Part shown: in pieces, positions 15,683 to 22,339 of the stretch | Numbering within the stretch: position 1 is the stretch's first letter | How the letters are laid out: every line of letters starts with the position of its first letter | Origin: Caldifarciminota bacterium | GTDB lineage: Bacteria > Hydrothermota > Hydrothermia > LBFQ01 | Length of the DNA stretch: 44,128 nucleotides | Reading direction: 5' to 3' | NCBI GenBank assembly: GCA_015490465.1 | Contig: WFXS01000091.1 | Coordinates: forward strand, 1-44,128 | The notes under the pieces: generated by a model | Told to the model about the DNA's origin: nothing | The model's input: only the letters and a program-made list of their open reading frames with translations | Databases searched by the model: none | Made by a program: the position numbers and the translations under genes

Positions 15683-16873
15683 TTACCCCACAGCCGCGAG
15701 GCTGTCCTTCACTACGCTCACGATCTTTTCAAGGGTGCCGGGGAGGGCGGACTCCACCCTCTCCCATACGGGAAGCCTCGGGGACGGGTTGGTGTCGCTG
15801 GCGAACTCCTTAAAAGCCTCGTCTATGCACTCAGAGAACACCTCTATGTACCTCAACTCCCTGTGTATGTTGAACTCCAGACCGTTAAGGAGGGCAACGG
15901 CCTCGTAAGTCTCAACGTAGTCCTTCGCCGTGGTTATGTAGGTCTGCTTTATCGTCCTCTCTATACCGCTGGAGAATATGACGCCGCGGGAGGAGAGCTC
16001 CACAAGGAAGGTTTTAAAGATGTCGGTCACCATACGCCTCAGGTCGTCCCCCGGACGGTGCTTGTGGTCGTACCTGTGGGCTATCTGGACCTGTACCATG
16101 TCCCCTATACGCATAGTCCTGTACGCCTCGGCCAGTATGCTGACCTCCATGCCCCAGTCGGACGGGATCCTGAGCTTCTGGAACACGTCAACGTAGCCCG
16201 CCATCTCGCCGGATAGGGGGTAACGGAAGTCCCCCATGTACTCAAGGAAGGGGTCGTACCCGAAGATGATCTTGAGGGCGCGTATTATGGGAAAGTAGAA
16301 GAGCCTCACCACCCTTCCGTAGAGTCGCTTCCCGTACCGCGCGTAGAACCCTTTAGCGAACCTGTAGTTCAATCGGGCTATGGGGTAGGCCAGAAGCAGG
16401 GGCATTTCGGCCGTATAGGTCTTTATGTCGGCATCGTGAAGTACAAGGATATCGGTTTCCCCCTCACCCACCACGTAGCCGATCCCCGTCCATACCGCCG
16501 TACCTTTACCTCTCCTTCCAAGGGAAAACTCCCTACCTATAGTCTGTCTTATCTCCCTCAGGTAGGGGTTGTCGTTCCAGATAACCGTCCCCTTATCCCG
16601 GAGTATGTCCCGCGCTATCCTGATAGCCGTCTTAAACTCATCGTGGGTCGCCCGATCCAGAACTATGTAAACCCTGTGTATACCCTCTGTACTGGCCAGC
16701 GTTCCGAGTATATAGACCATCTCCTCCGTGGAGAAGTCCGTGTAAAGTGCCGGAATAAGCACACCTACCTTCTTTCCGGTCTGTTCAATTTCGGATGACA
16801 GGACGTCCGCGTGCCTCTTCCCCGGCCTCAGATAGGGGACGGTCGGAACCAGATTCTGATGAAGGTCAGCCAT
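15683..16873 (-). CDS. gpgS: Glucosyl-3-phosphoglycerate synthase-like GT81 glycosyltransferase
   Basis: GT-A-fold enzyme of 396 aa, the usual GpgS length. GpgS transfers glucose from an NDP-glucose to 3-phosphoglycerate, the first step to glucosylglycerate, a compatible solute of salt- or heat-stressed bacteria. Motifs: VGVLIPALYTDFSTEE (nucleotide-binding strand), RRGKGTAVWTGIGYVV, the metal-binding LHDADIKTY (D-A-D), FGYDPFLEYMGDFRYPLSGE, and SDWGMEVSILAEAYR. The matching phosphatase gene (gpgP) is not adjacent. It is divergent from thiE with a 109-bp shared promoter region and has a TACAAT box 8 nt before the ATG. A mannosyl enzyme (MpgS) is the main alternative. Confidence 0.78.
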   Translation of the reverse strand: MADLHQNLVPTVPYLRPGKRHADVLSSEIEQTGKKVGVLIPALYTDFSTEEMVYILGTLASTEGIHRVYIVLDRATHDEFKTAIRIARDILRDKGTVIWNDNPYLREIRQTIGREFSLGRRGKGTAVWTGIGYVVGEGETDILVLHDADIKTYTAEMPLLLAYPIARLNYRFAKGFYARYGKRLYGRVVRLFYFPIIRALKIIFGYDPFLEYMGDFRYPLSGEMAGYVDVFQKLRIPSDWGMEVSILAEAYRTMRIGDMVQVQIAHRYDHKHRPGDDLRRMVTDIFKTFLVELSSRGVIFSSGIERTIKQTYITTAKDYVETYEAVALLNGLEFNIHRELRYIEVFSECIDEAFKEFASDTNPSPRLPVWERVESALPGTLEKIVSVVKDSLAAVG

Positions 16874-16881
16874 GTGAAAAA

Positions 16882-16897
16882 ATTGTAAAGGTGAAAG
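16882..16897 (-). promoter_or_regulatory. Promoter of gpgS (TTTCACCTTTACAAT)
   Basis: TACAAT (16882-16887) ends 8 nt before the ATG. The preceding TTTCACCTT is identical to that of the FG-GAP gene promoter near 11070. Confidence 0.6.
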
Positions 16898-16941
16898 ATG
16901 GGTACGCTTTAAACGTTGCAGCGGACTTTTCTCCAGGGGTA

Positions 16942-16971
16942 TTGAAGAATTCCCTTAAGCGGTTGTATAAT
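16942..16971 (+). promoter_or_regulatory. Promoter of thiE with -35 and -10
   Basis: TTGAAG (16942-16947), an 18-bp spacer, then TATAAT (16966-16971), which ends 11 nt before the ATG. This is the clearest -35/-10 pair in the window; the expected leader is about 4-5 nt. Confidence 0.65.
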
Positions 16972-16982
16972 CTTTTCTCCGA

Positions 16983-17600
16983 ATGCTCGGGAGGTTTTAC
17001 GTCATACTGGACGACACCTACATTACGCCGGACGACGTTAAAGATATAACCGTTAAGGTGCTGAAAGGGGGTGCGGACGTACTGCAGTTGAGGAGCAAGA
17101 GATGGGACAGGGAAACCGTAGTGCGGGTTGCCGACAGTGTGTACCACATATCAAAGGATTTCGGTGTTCCGTTTATTATTAACGACTACGTTGACGTAGC
17201 CGTGGGTTACGACGGTGTCCACGTGGGTGCCGGGGACGTGCCTTACGAGAAGGCGAGGAATGTCCTCGGGGAGGATAAGATCGTGGGGGTTTCGTGTTAC
17301 GGATCCCTTACCATGGCCCTGCGGATGCAGGAGGCGGGGGCCGATTACGTCGCCTTTTCGTCGCCGTACCCATCGCCGACCAAACCCGACAAGGACGTAA
17401 CTTCCATAGACCTCATAAGGGAGGCCGCACGGGTCCTTCGTATTCCCTTTTACGTGATAGGGGGTATAGACGAGACGAGGGCCGGAGAACTCGTAAGGGT
17501 AGGGGCGTACGGTGTGGCGGTCGTAAGCGCCGTTTTAAAGGCCAGAAACCCTGAGGAGGCCGCCCGGAGGATAAGGGATGCGGTATATTCCACTGTTTAG
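16983..17600 (+). CDS. thiE: Thiamine-phosphate synthase
   Basis: Couples HMP-pyrophosphate with the thiazole phosphate to make thiamine monophosphate. 205 aa TIM barrel of typical length. Motifs: DVLQLRSKRWD (residues 34-44), FIINDYVDVAVGYDGVHVGAGD, VGVSCYGS, GADYVAFSSPYPSPTKPD (phosphate-binding loop), YVIGGIDETRAGELV, and GAYGVAVVSAVLKA. The motif order and lengths match ThiE closely; TenI-type paralogues usually lack parts of the TK loop seen here. The lipoprotein gene downstream overlaps its last 23 nt. No other thiamine genes are in the window. Confidence 0.93.
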   Translation: MLGRFYVILDDTYITPDDVKDITVKVLKGGADVLQLRSKRWDRETVVRVADSVYHISKDFGVPFIINDYVDVAVGYDGVHVGAGDVPYEKARNVLGEDKIVGVSCYGSLTMALRMQEAGADYVAFSSPYPSPTKPDKDVTSIDLIREAARVLRIPFYVIGGIDETRAGELVRVGAYGVAVVSAVLKARNPEEAARRIRDAVYSTV

Positions 17601-18312
17601 CCTCATCCTGACGTCCTGCTCGCTACCCTTCCTCAGGAAGGCACCCCCGCCGTACGAGAAGGTGGTCGTGGTGATCTCTCACGACGGGAAAGGGTTGTCG
17701 GCCGTACTCCCGGATACGGCAGTAAAGGTTCTAAAAATATCGCTGCTCGGTGATTACGGTAGGAGCGATTTTCACTTCGTTAAAAAGGTGCATTTCGGTG
17801 TTTACGATGGTAGTACGGCATCCTACGTGATGGATCCGAAAGAGGTGGCCGTTCTGGAAACCGACGTGGGGCAGGAAGTTTCGGAGGTAAGTCTGAAGGT
17901 TCACCGGATGATAAAGGCGCTTAAGGTCCCCGGAGAAGTAGAACTTATAGAGCCTGTATCCAACCTCCCCGACTGGGACAATATAACGGTCAAGTGGGAG
18001 GGGACTTCGGATATGTACGTTCTGAGGATCTACGCCTTTACCATGATGACGCGGAAAGACGAACTGGTACTCCTTGACAGTACACGCTATACCTTTGATC
18101 TCTCGCCCCTGTACGGGAACGGTTTCCTTAGCGTGATGGTCTGCCCTCTTAGTGGTAGCAGACCCGGGAGTAATGAACGGATAAAGGTATTTACGCTTGG
18201 AAAGTGCGTAAGCAGAACCCTCATAGTCGGAGATACGTCCGTATGGGAGGGGGAGACCCCGGAACCTCCGTGGAACGGGGACGATGTCCTCTGGTACCTG
18301 CTAATGATGTGA
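17578..18312 (+). CDS. Unrecognised lipoprotein
   Basis: 244 aa. The N-terminus MRYIPLFSLILTSCSLPFLR is a lipoprotein signal with lipobox LTSC, so Cys14 would be lipidated. The mature part is beta-rich. PEVELIEPVSNLPDWDNITVKWEGTSD-type sequence around residues 120-160 resembles a fibronectin III-like strand pattern ('W...Y.LR.YA'). No enzyme motif seen. The start overlaps the 3' end of thiE by 23 nt behind AGGATAAGGG. The C-terminus is Trp/acidic rich (PPWNGDDVLWYLLMM). After the stop, 18313-18366 holds nothing I can assign before the IS element. Confidence 0.7.
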   Translation: MRYIPLFSLILTSCSLPFLRKAPPPYEKVVVVISHDGKGLSAVLPDTAVKVLKISLLGDYGRSDFHFVKKVHFGVYDGSTASYVMDPKEVAVLETDVGQEVSEVSLKVHRMIKALKVPGEVELIEPVSNLPDWDNITVKWEGTSDMYVLRIYAFTMMTRKDELVLLDSTRYTFDLSPLYGNGFLSVMVCPLSGSRPGSNERIKVFTLGKCVSRTLIVGDTSVWEGETPEPPWNGDDVLWYLLMM

Positions 18313-18366
18313 GTCGGCTTCGCGATCGGTACATACGTTATTGAACCTAATCACAAAAGCATCGGC

Positions 18367-18404
18367 GTGTAGTTCCAGATTCGGTATTACGTTGATAGGG
18401 TGAT
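18367..18404 (+). repeat. IS1-family left terminal inverted repeat (imperfect)
   Basis: Aligns with the reverse complement of 19268-19309 with a few gaps; shared blocks are GTG[T/C]AG, GGTATT, CGTT and GTGAT. Confidence 0.5.
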
Positions 18405-18437
18405 TGGCTCATGAGCATTTGTATTATAAGTGAACAT

Positions 18438-18866
18438 TCAACCTTTTCGCCACATAAGAGCGAGAATTTCAACGGTATACCAAAAAAGACTTTTGCTGTA
18501 GGCGTGTCCTCTCCTGCGAAGACGAGCATTATGAATACGAAGGAGGTTATGAAGACCCTCGTTAAGGTTTATATAACCCTTGCTCTTTATATGAACCACA
18601 TGCTTGCCCTTTCCTTCAAACAAACCTTCATATCCCCTCCACCCATCCGTATGGTACTCATAGGCTTCGGGAAGAAAATCTATCACCCCCTTTAGACTCT
18701 CTTTATCCCGTTTTCGCTCCACTGCTACAAACCTGACCTTCAGAAACTCATTAACGTGTACTATCGCCGTGATTATCCACACCTTGTTCCTCTTGCTGAT
18801 GACGTACGACCACATCTCATCAATACTTATCCTTATTGCCCTCCGCAACCTTGAAAACAACATCAT
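18438..18866 (-). CDS. IS1 transposase catalytic part (InsB-like DDE), frameshift product
   Basis: DDE catalytic half of an IS1-type transposase, read after a -1 shift from the upstream InsA frame. ISIDEMWSYVISKRNK supplies the first Asp, YHTDGWRGYEGLF the second, and NEGLHNLLRIHNARLRRR the Glu in the position of IS1's IERHN motif. KSLFWYTVEILALMWRKG ends it. The Met used to begin the stretch at 18866 lies inside the fused reading frame; the zero-frame bridge is KKNFEDALRYIVTL. No internal stop is seen, so the element may be intact. Confidence 0.82.
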   Translation of the reverse strand: MMLFSRLRRAIRISIDEMWSYVISKRNKVWIITAIVHVNEFLKVRFVAVERKRDKESLKGVIDFLPEAYEYHTDGWRGYEGLFEGKGKHVVHIKSKGYINLNEGLHNLLRIHNARLRRRGHAYSKSLFWYTVEILALMWRKG

Positions 18867-18874
18867 GAGCGTAA

Positions 18875-19246
18875 CTATGTACCTGAGGGCGTCTTCAAAG
18901 TTTTTTTTGATATGTTCATGCGTATGGCTGCCTCGCTATACCCTAACACCCTCCCTATCGCACCATAACTCATACCCTCTGCCCTCATCTTTAACGCTAA
19001 CTTCAGATCCTCCTCCCTCATCCTCTTGTACTTAGGCTTCTCCACCATCCTCCTCCCACACTCCTTGCACAGATACGTCTGCCTCCCATCCGGCTTCTTA
19101 CCGTTCTTCACCACTTCCCTTGACCCACACCACCTGCACACTACCCCATGTTCCCCCTTCTTCCTCCTTACCTTCTTATTGCCCTTTAGTCTTACCTTTT
19201 TCCTTGCTTCTTCCATCTCCTGAAGCATCAGAACTAACCACTTCAT
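18875..19246 (-). CDS. IS1 InsA-like zinc-finger/HTH protein
   Basis: 123 aa. A basic N-terminus is followed by a zinc finger CRWCGSREVVKNG...YLCKECGRRMV (two CxxC pairs) and a helix-turn-helix (LALKMRAEGMSYGAIGRVLGYSEAAIRM). This is the DNA-binding half of IS1 transposases; alone it acts as repressor in IS1. Near its end the mRNA carries A8C (ATATCAAAAAAAACTTTG, minus strand, ~18900-18917), a slippery run where a -1 shift enters the catalytic frame. Without shifting, the frame stops at SKKTLKTPSGT. Confidence 0.82.
   Translation of the reverse strand: MKWLVLMLQEMEEARKKVRLKGNKKVRRKKGEHGVVCRWCGSREVVKNGKKPDGRQTYLCKECGRRMVEKPKYKRMREEDLKLALKMRAEGMSYGAIGRVLGYSEAAIRMNISKKTLKTPSGT
18900..18917 (-). 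promoter_or_regulatory. Programmed -1 frameshift site (A8C)
   Basis: An A8 run at the end of the InsA-like frame. Frame arithmetic shows a shift of exactly -1 joins the two transposase frames, as at the A6C site of IS1. Confidence 0.7.
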
Positions 19247-19267
19247 AGCCCTTTATTCTATACCTGT

Positions 19268-19309
19268 ATCACACCATGAACGGAATACCCCGGATTCATC
19301 GTGCTGCAC
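19268..19309 (-). repeat. IS1-family right terminal inverted repeat (imperfect)
   Basis: Partner of 18367-18404. It ends 17 nt upstream of the TATAAT box of the next operon. Confidence 0.5.
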
Positions 19310-19325
19310 AATCACTTTACTGCTG

Positions 19326-19331
19326 TATAAT
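19326..19331 (+). promoter_or_regulatory. -10 box (TATAAT) of the CPBP operon
   Basis: TATAAT, 8 nt, ATG; no SD. The IS end lies where a -35 would be, so the element may have altered this promoter. Confidence 0.6.
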
Positions 19332-19339
19332 ACTTTGTT

Positions 19340-20023
19340 ATGCAAAGTACTTTGAAACTGTGGCCTTGGATAACCGTAATCGCCATGACCTTGAGCCTCT
19401 ACGGGCTTTTCAGCGTAGTTGCCATCTCTGCCTACGTTCTCGCCACCGCTAAGAACCCACGTCTCGTCTCAATCGGCATATCTTTTATTTCGGCTCTAAA
19501 CAAAACCTTCTGGTTCCCCATGCTCATCGTAGCCCTCAACATCGCCCTCTGGGCTTTTATCTCCTACTGGAGGATAAAGGCCGGGGACGTTGCCTTCAAC
19601 CCCTTCCTACCCAGGGACCTCAGGAGGGAGGTCCTCACCTTCGCCATAGCCTTTACGGGCCTCTGGCTTCTGAACCTGTCCGTCAAGCTGTTCGGCCTTC
19701 AGGTGCATACTTTCCATCCCGAGAGGGAGAACCTCTTCTGGGCCTTTGAGGGCGCCCTCTTCGGCTCACTTGAGGAGGTAACCTGGAGGGCCTACGTCCT
19801 CAACGCCATCGGTGGGGTCTGGGGCCTTCTGGCCTCCGCCTTCGGCTTCGGCCTCCACCACCTCGGAAGCAGTTGGCAGCACGCGATATACGCCTTCGTG
19901 GCCGGTCTGATACTGGGAGGGGTGTATATGAAAACGGGGGCCTTCTGGGGCGTATTCTTCGCCCACGGCCTTTACAACTTTACGGCGATCGTCTGGTCAA
20001 TTCTGAAGGCAAAGGGAGGTTAG
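19340..20023 (+). CDS. CPBP-family intramembrane metalloprotease
   Basis: 227 aa, multi-spanning. The three CPBP (Abi/CAAX protease) motifs are present: FGSLEEVTWRAYVLN (EExxxR), GFGLHHLGSSWQH (FxxxH-like) and GVFFAHGLYNFTAI (HxxxN/B). FVAGLILGGVYMKTGAFWG is typical of the conserved helix between them. Members cleave prenylated or other membrane substrates, and in bacteria are linked to bacteriocin immunity or envelope signalling. It leads a five-gene operon with a duplicated-2TM protein, a glycine-motif protein, another membrane protein and a winged-helix regulator. Substrate unknown; a neighbour-encoded membrane protein is a reasonable guess. Confidence 0.88.
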   Translation: MQSTLKLWPWITVIAMTLSLYGLFSVVAISAYVLATAKNPRLVSIGISFISALNKTFWFPMLIVALNIALWAFISYWRIKAGDVAFNPFLPRDLRREVLTFAIAFTGLWLLNLSVKLFGLQVHTFHPERENLFWAFEGALFGSLEEVTWRAYVLNAIGGVWGLLASAFGFGLHHLGSSWQHAIYAFVAGLILGGVYMKTGAFWGVFFAHGLYNFTAIVWSILKAKGG

Positions 20024-20025
20024 AT

Positions 20026-20544
20026 ATGAGGGCTTTAGCAAACGTTTATGCGGAGTGGTTGAAGCAAAGGGAAAGGCGTGCTTTTCTGGAGCATGCGGCG
20101 TTTTACGTCCTCCTCAATTCCGCCTTTATCCTGATTAACCTTTCAACCTTTCCCCAGAGACTATGGTTTCAGTACCCCCTGCTGTTCTGGGGTTTCGGCC
20201 TCTTAATACACCTCGTCTCCGTCCTCTTCCTCGCTGACTACGGGGCAGTTGGCGAGAAGTTCGCCGCCTCCGTAGGCGGCAGGCCCTCCCGTGAGGAGTT
20301 CGTAAGGTTCCACAGGGAAAAGGCCCGCAGGGGCGTTATCGTACATGTGGTGGTATACGCCGTAGCGAACGCCATCTTCGTCGTCCTCAACCTGTCCCTT
20401 ACGCCCCATAAGATGTGGTTCATCTATCCGCTCTTAGGGTGGGGTGTAGGTCTCCTCTTTCACCTCATCTACGGCTATATGCTGCACGATTGGGATGGTC
20501 TGTGGGCAACTTTCGCTATAAAGGCAGAAGCAAAAGGAGGTTAG
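20026..20544 (+). CDS. Membrane protein with two tandem 2TM domains
   Basis: 172 aa. Two repeats share the 2TM-domain pattern. The first is FLEHAAFYVLLNSAFILINL...RLWFQYPLLFWGFGLLIH (residues ~19-67), the second VIVHVVVYAVANAIFVVLNL...KMWFIYPLLGWGVGLLFHL (~105-155). This is the 'F..H...Y...N..L..IN......WF.YPL..WG.GL..H' motif. Single 2TM domains commonly sit next to histidine kinases or LytTR regulators and may sense the membrane. The duplication is unusual. The start follows the SD GGGAGGT of the previous gene's end by a few nt. Confidence 0.8.
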   Translation: MRALANVYAEWLKQRERRAFLEHAAFYVLLNSAFILINLSTFPQRLWFQYPLLFWGFGLLIHLVSVLFLADYGAVGEKFAASVGGRPSREEFVRFHREKARRGVIVHVVVYAVANAIFVVLNLSLTPHKMWFIYPLLGWGVGLLFHLIYGYMLHDWDGLWATFAIKAEAKGG

Positions 20545-20548
20545 AGAT

Positions 20549-21166
20549 ATGTTTGCAGCACTCGTAGGCGCGGCTGGAGGTTTCGGATACTGGATGGTGG
20601 GATACGGATACGGGGAACTCGGCGATGTGGCGTCTTACCTCAAGGACGCTAACTATCCCGTACCCGGAAACGGTGGAATCCTCAGCGGAGGAGAGGGGTA
20701 CGCCCTCATAGGCAACCTCGTCATAGGAGGGGGAGGTTTCGGGATAACCCTGCAGAGTGCCACGTCCTCTCAGTACAACTCCAGCGCTTCCATAGGTGCC
20801 GGATACTTTTCCTTCGGATATACTCTTTTCAGTTCCACGAATCTCCTCGTCTTCCCCTCCCTCGGCATAGGTGGAGGTGGTGTGACCGTTAAAATCCGCG
20901 AGGCGAAGGGCGGTAGTTTCTCCGACCTGCTTCGGGATCCTCCCGTCAGCCTGACGCTTGAGAGTGAAGGCTTCCTCGTCAGGGGCGGTCTGACCTTTGC
21001 CTACAGGTACGCCTTCTTCGTGGTCGGCCTCAACTTCGGAGCAGCCTACACCATCGGATCCGGATGGCAGGTGAACGGCAACACCTCCACCGGATATCCA
21101 ACCTACAGGCAGCCGACCTTCTGGGGTACGCTCGTCGTAGGTGGTGGTGGATGGGGAGGCAAATGA
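20549..21166 (+). CDS. Glycine-motif beta-rich protein, unrecognised
   Basis: 205 aa. I do not recognise it. It is dominated by Gly/Tyr/Ser-rich strands, with the motif [L/V]-[V/G]-I/V-GGGG appearing three times: NLVIGGGGFGI (~58), SLGIGGGGVTV (~108) and TLVVGGGGWGGK at the very C-terminus. The alternating hydrophobic/polar pattern (FSFGYTLFSS, LTFAYRYAFFVVGLNFGAAYTI) suggests a beta-barrel. The N-terminus MFAALVGAAGGFGYWMVGYG lacks a clear signal peptide. SD AGGAGGT precedes the ATG. Between two membrane-protein genes in the operon, it is probably their partner. Confidence 0.65.
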   Translation: MFAALVGAAGGFGYWMVGYGYGELGDVASYLKDANYPVPGNGGILSGGEGYALIGNLVIGGGGFGITLQSATSSQYNSSASIGAGYFSFGYTLFSSTNLLVFPSLGIGGGGVTVKIREAKGGSFSDLLRDPPVSLTLESEGFLVRGGLTFAYRYAFFVVGLNFGAAYTIGSGWQVNGNTSTGYPTYRQPTFWGTLVVGGGGWGGK

Positions 21167-21174
21167 TAGGGAAA

Positions 21175-21210
21175 GGGGAGGGGAGTACCCCCCTCCCTCG
21201 TACTCCGGAG
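21175..21210 (+). promoter_or_regulatory. Two mutually exclusive hairpins between operon genes
   Basis: Stem A pairs GGGAGGGG (21176-21183) with CCCCTCCC (21190-21197). Stem B pairs GGAGTAC (21182-21188) with GTACTCC (21200-21206). They share bases and cannot both form. Stem B ends right at the SD (GGAGG, 21207-21211) of the next gene. No T-run follows, so this is not a standard terminator. Confidence 0.4.
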
Positions 21211-21218
21211 GATAAGAT

Positions 21219-21947
21219 ATGAAAAGGGATGAGATAAAGAAAGTTCTGGAAGAGATAGACGTACTGCTATTTCTTGCCAAAAAAGGGCGGGAAGAGGCCA
21301 AGCACTTCTTCTATCAGGTGGCCGTGTGGGGGACGTACGTATCCCTGAACATGACCCTCGGAATGTTCTTCCACTTTGACCTATGGTTCTATACCCTCTT
21401 TTTGGCCTTTGCTTTCTCCTCCATCTCCTTCTTCTGGGAGAGTGAGAAGTCTGCCCGTGCTATCGTTTTCCCTATGGTTGTGTGGTTACTCGGCTATCCT
21501 GTCGTTTTCATTACCTACTTTACGACCCGTTCCATCCTATGGACGGTCGCGGCCACCATCCTCTTCATATTCGTAGCCTCCGCCATCGTATATTCGCGTA
21601 CGAGATTACCCTCGCAACGCCGTACTCCTCTGGCTGCCGTGATAGGTAGTACCTGGGGAGTACTCTTCGGAAGCTTCTGGTTGATAGCCGCCCTATACCT
21701 ACTCCCAGATTTAGACAGGAACGCAGAAATATTCCAGGTCTGGATCAGCCAGATGTTCGGGGCAGGCCTCTTTATGTCGGGGGTTTTTCACAAGGTTTTC
21801 TTCCTCCTCGGCCTGATTATGCTCTTCGGCTTCCCCGTCATATACTACTTCAGCCGGTGGTGGGGCCTCGTCACCTACGACCTCGTCGCCCTTTCTATGG
21901 CCGTATCCGGTCTGGTCCTATACCTCCGATATGATAGAGGGACTTGA
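21219..21947 (+). CDS. Polytopic membrane protein, unrecognised
   Basis: 242 aa. A charged N-terminal helix (MKRDEIKKVLEEIDVLLFLAKKGREEAK) could be a coiled-coil cytoplasmic segment. It is followed by six or so membrane helices, for example VWGTYVSLNMTLGMFF, LWFYTLFLAFAFSSISFFW, AIVFPMVVWLLGYPVVFI, LWTVAATILFIFVASAIV, LFGSFWLIAALYLL and FFLLGLIMLFGFPVIYYF. No family motif recognised. The last 17 nt overlap the start of the winged-helix gene, a pairing seen for membrane proteins and their cognate regulators. Confidence 0.7.
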   Translation: MKRDEIKKVLEEIDVLLFLAKKGREEAKHFFYQVAVWGTYVSLNMTLGMFFHFDLWFYTLFLAFAFSSISFFWESEKSARAIVFPMVVWLLGYPVVFITYFTTRSILWTVAATILFIFVASAIVYSRTRLPSQRRTPLAAVIGSTWGVLFGSFWLIAALYLLPDLDRNAEIFQVWISQMFGAGLFMSGVFHKVFFLLGLIMLFGFPVIYYFSRWWGLVTYDLVALSMAVSGLVLYLRYDRGT

Positions 21948-22218
21948 CCCCATCATCCACAACCGCGTCCGCCTCGGAATACTCACGCTCTTGTTAAAAA
22001 ACGAACGCCTTGACTTCAAGACGCTACGGGAAGAACTCGGTTTAACCGACGGGAATCTGGCAAGCCACCTGAGGATCCTTGAGAAGGAGGGACTCGTCAG
22101 GTACGAAAAAACCTTTAAGGGTAGGAAACCGATAACTTACTACGAACTTACGGAAGAGGGGAAAGAGAGGTTTGAAAGGTACCTGAGAACGCTTAAAGAA
22201 CTCCTAAAGGGTCTCTAA
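21931..22218 (+). CDS. Winged-helix transcriptional regulator (HTH_34 / ArsR-like)
   Basis: 95 aa, one winged-helix domain: DPIIHNRVRLGILTLLLKNERLDFKTLREELGLTDGNLASHLRILEKEGLV, then the wing YEKTFKGRKPITYYELTEEGKERFERYL. No cysteines or metal site and no extra sensor domain, as in the single-domain 'winged helix DNA-binding' group often encoded with membrane proteins. It starts inside the preceding membrane-protein gene, so the two are coupled. It probably controls this operon; no operator could be identified at the promoter. Confidence 0.88.
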   Translation: MIEGLDPIIHNRVRLGILTLLLKNERLDFKTLREELGLTDGNLASHLRILEKEGLVRYEKTFKGRKPITYYELTEEGKERFERYLRTLKELLKGL

Positions 22219-22252
22219 TCGGAATTGGGATACATCCGAAGGAGGGGAGAGG

Positions 22253-22339
22253 ATGAGAGAGATGGCGTACGGGATAGTAGCTGCACGGCGGGATATTGAT
22301 ACGCTAATTGATGTTATAATCCTCAAAAGCCGCCTCTAA
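22253..22339 (+). CDS. Possible 28-aa small protein at the operon end
   Basis: Begins ATG AGA GAG ATG GCG after a strong purine tract (AAGGAGGGGAGAGG) and ends within the convergent carboxylase gene's last codons. The peptide starts [18 protein letters not shown] and finishes VIILKSRL, mildly amphipathic. Only the SD and position support it. Apart from this, the gap 22219-22335 shows no gene. Confidence 0.25.
   Translation: MREMAYGIVAARRDIDTLIDVIILKSRL

Larger units (their letters stand above)
18367..19309 (-). mobile_element. IS1-family insertion sequence
   Basis: Two minus-strand frames encode an InsA-like and an InsB-like transposase joined by -1 frameshifting. Imperfect terminal inverted repeats are visible at 18367-18404 (GTGTAG...GGTATTACGTTGAT) and 19268-19309 (minus strand GTGCAG...GGGTATTCCGTTCAT). 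AATCAC occurs just outside both ends (18349-18354 and 19310-19315), but the left copy is 12 nt away from the repeat, so the exact ends and target duplication remain unsettled. Confidence 0.75.

Noticed and set aside
15533-16216. 227-codon plus-strand frame over the gpgS end
   Set aside because: Shadow of gpgS; no SD, no -10, and no recognisable domain.
22314-22320. TATAAT on the plus strand just before the carboxyltransferase stop
   Set aside because: No start codon or SD follows; it would only make antisense RNA to the carboxylase. Kept as chance or a possible antisense promoter without support.
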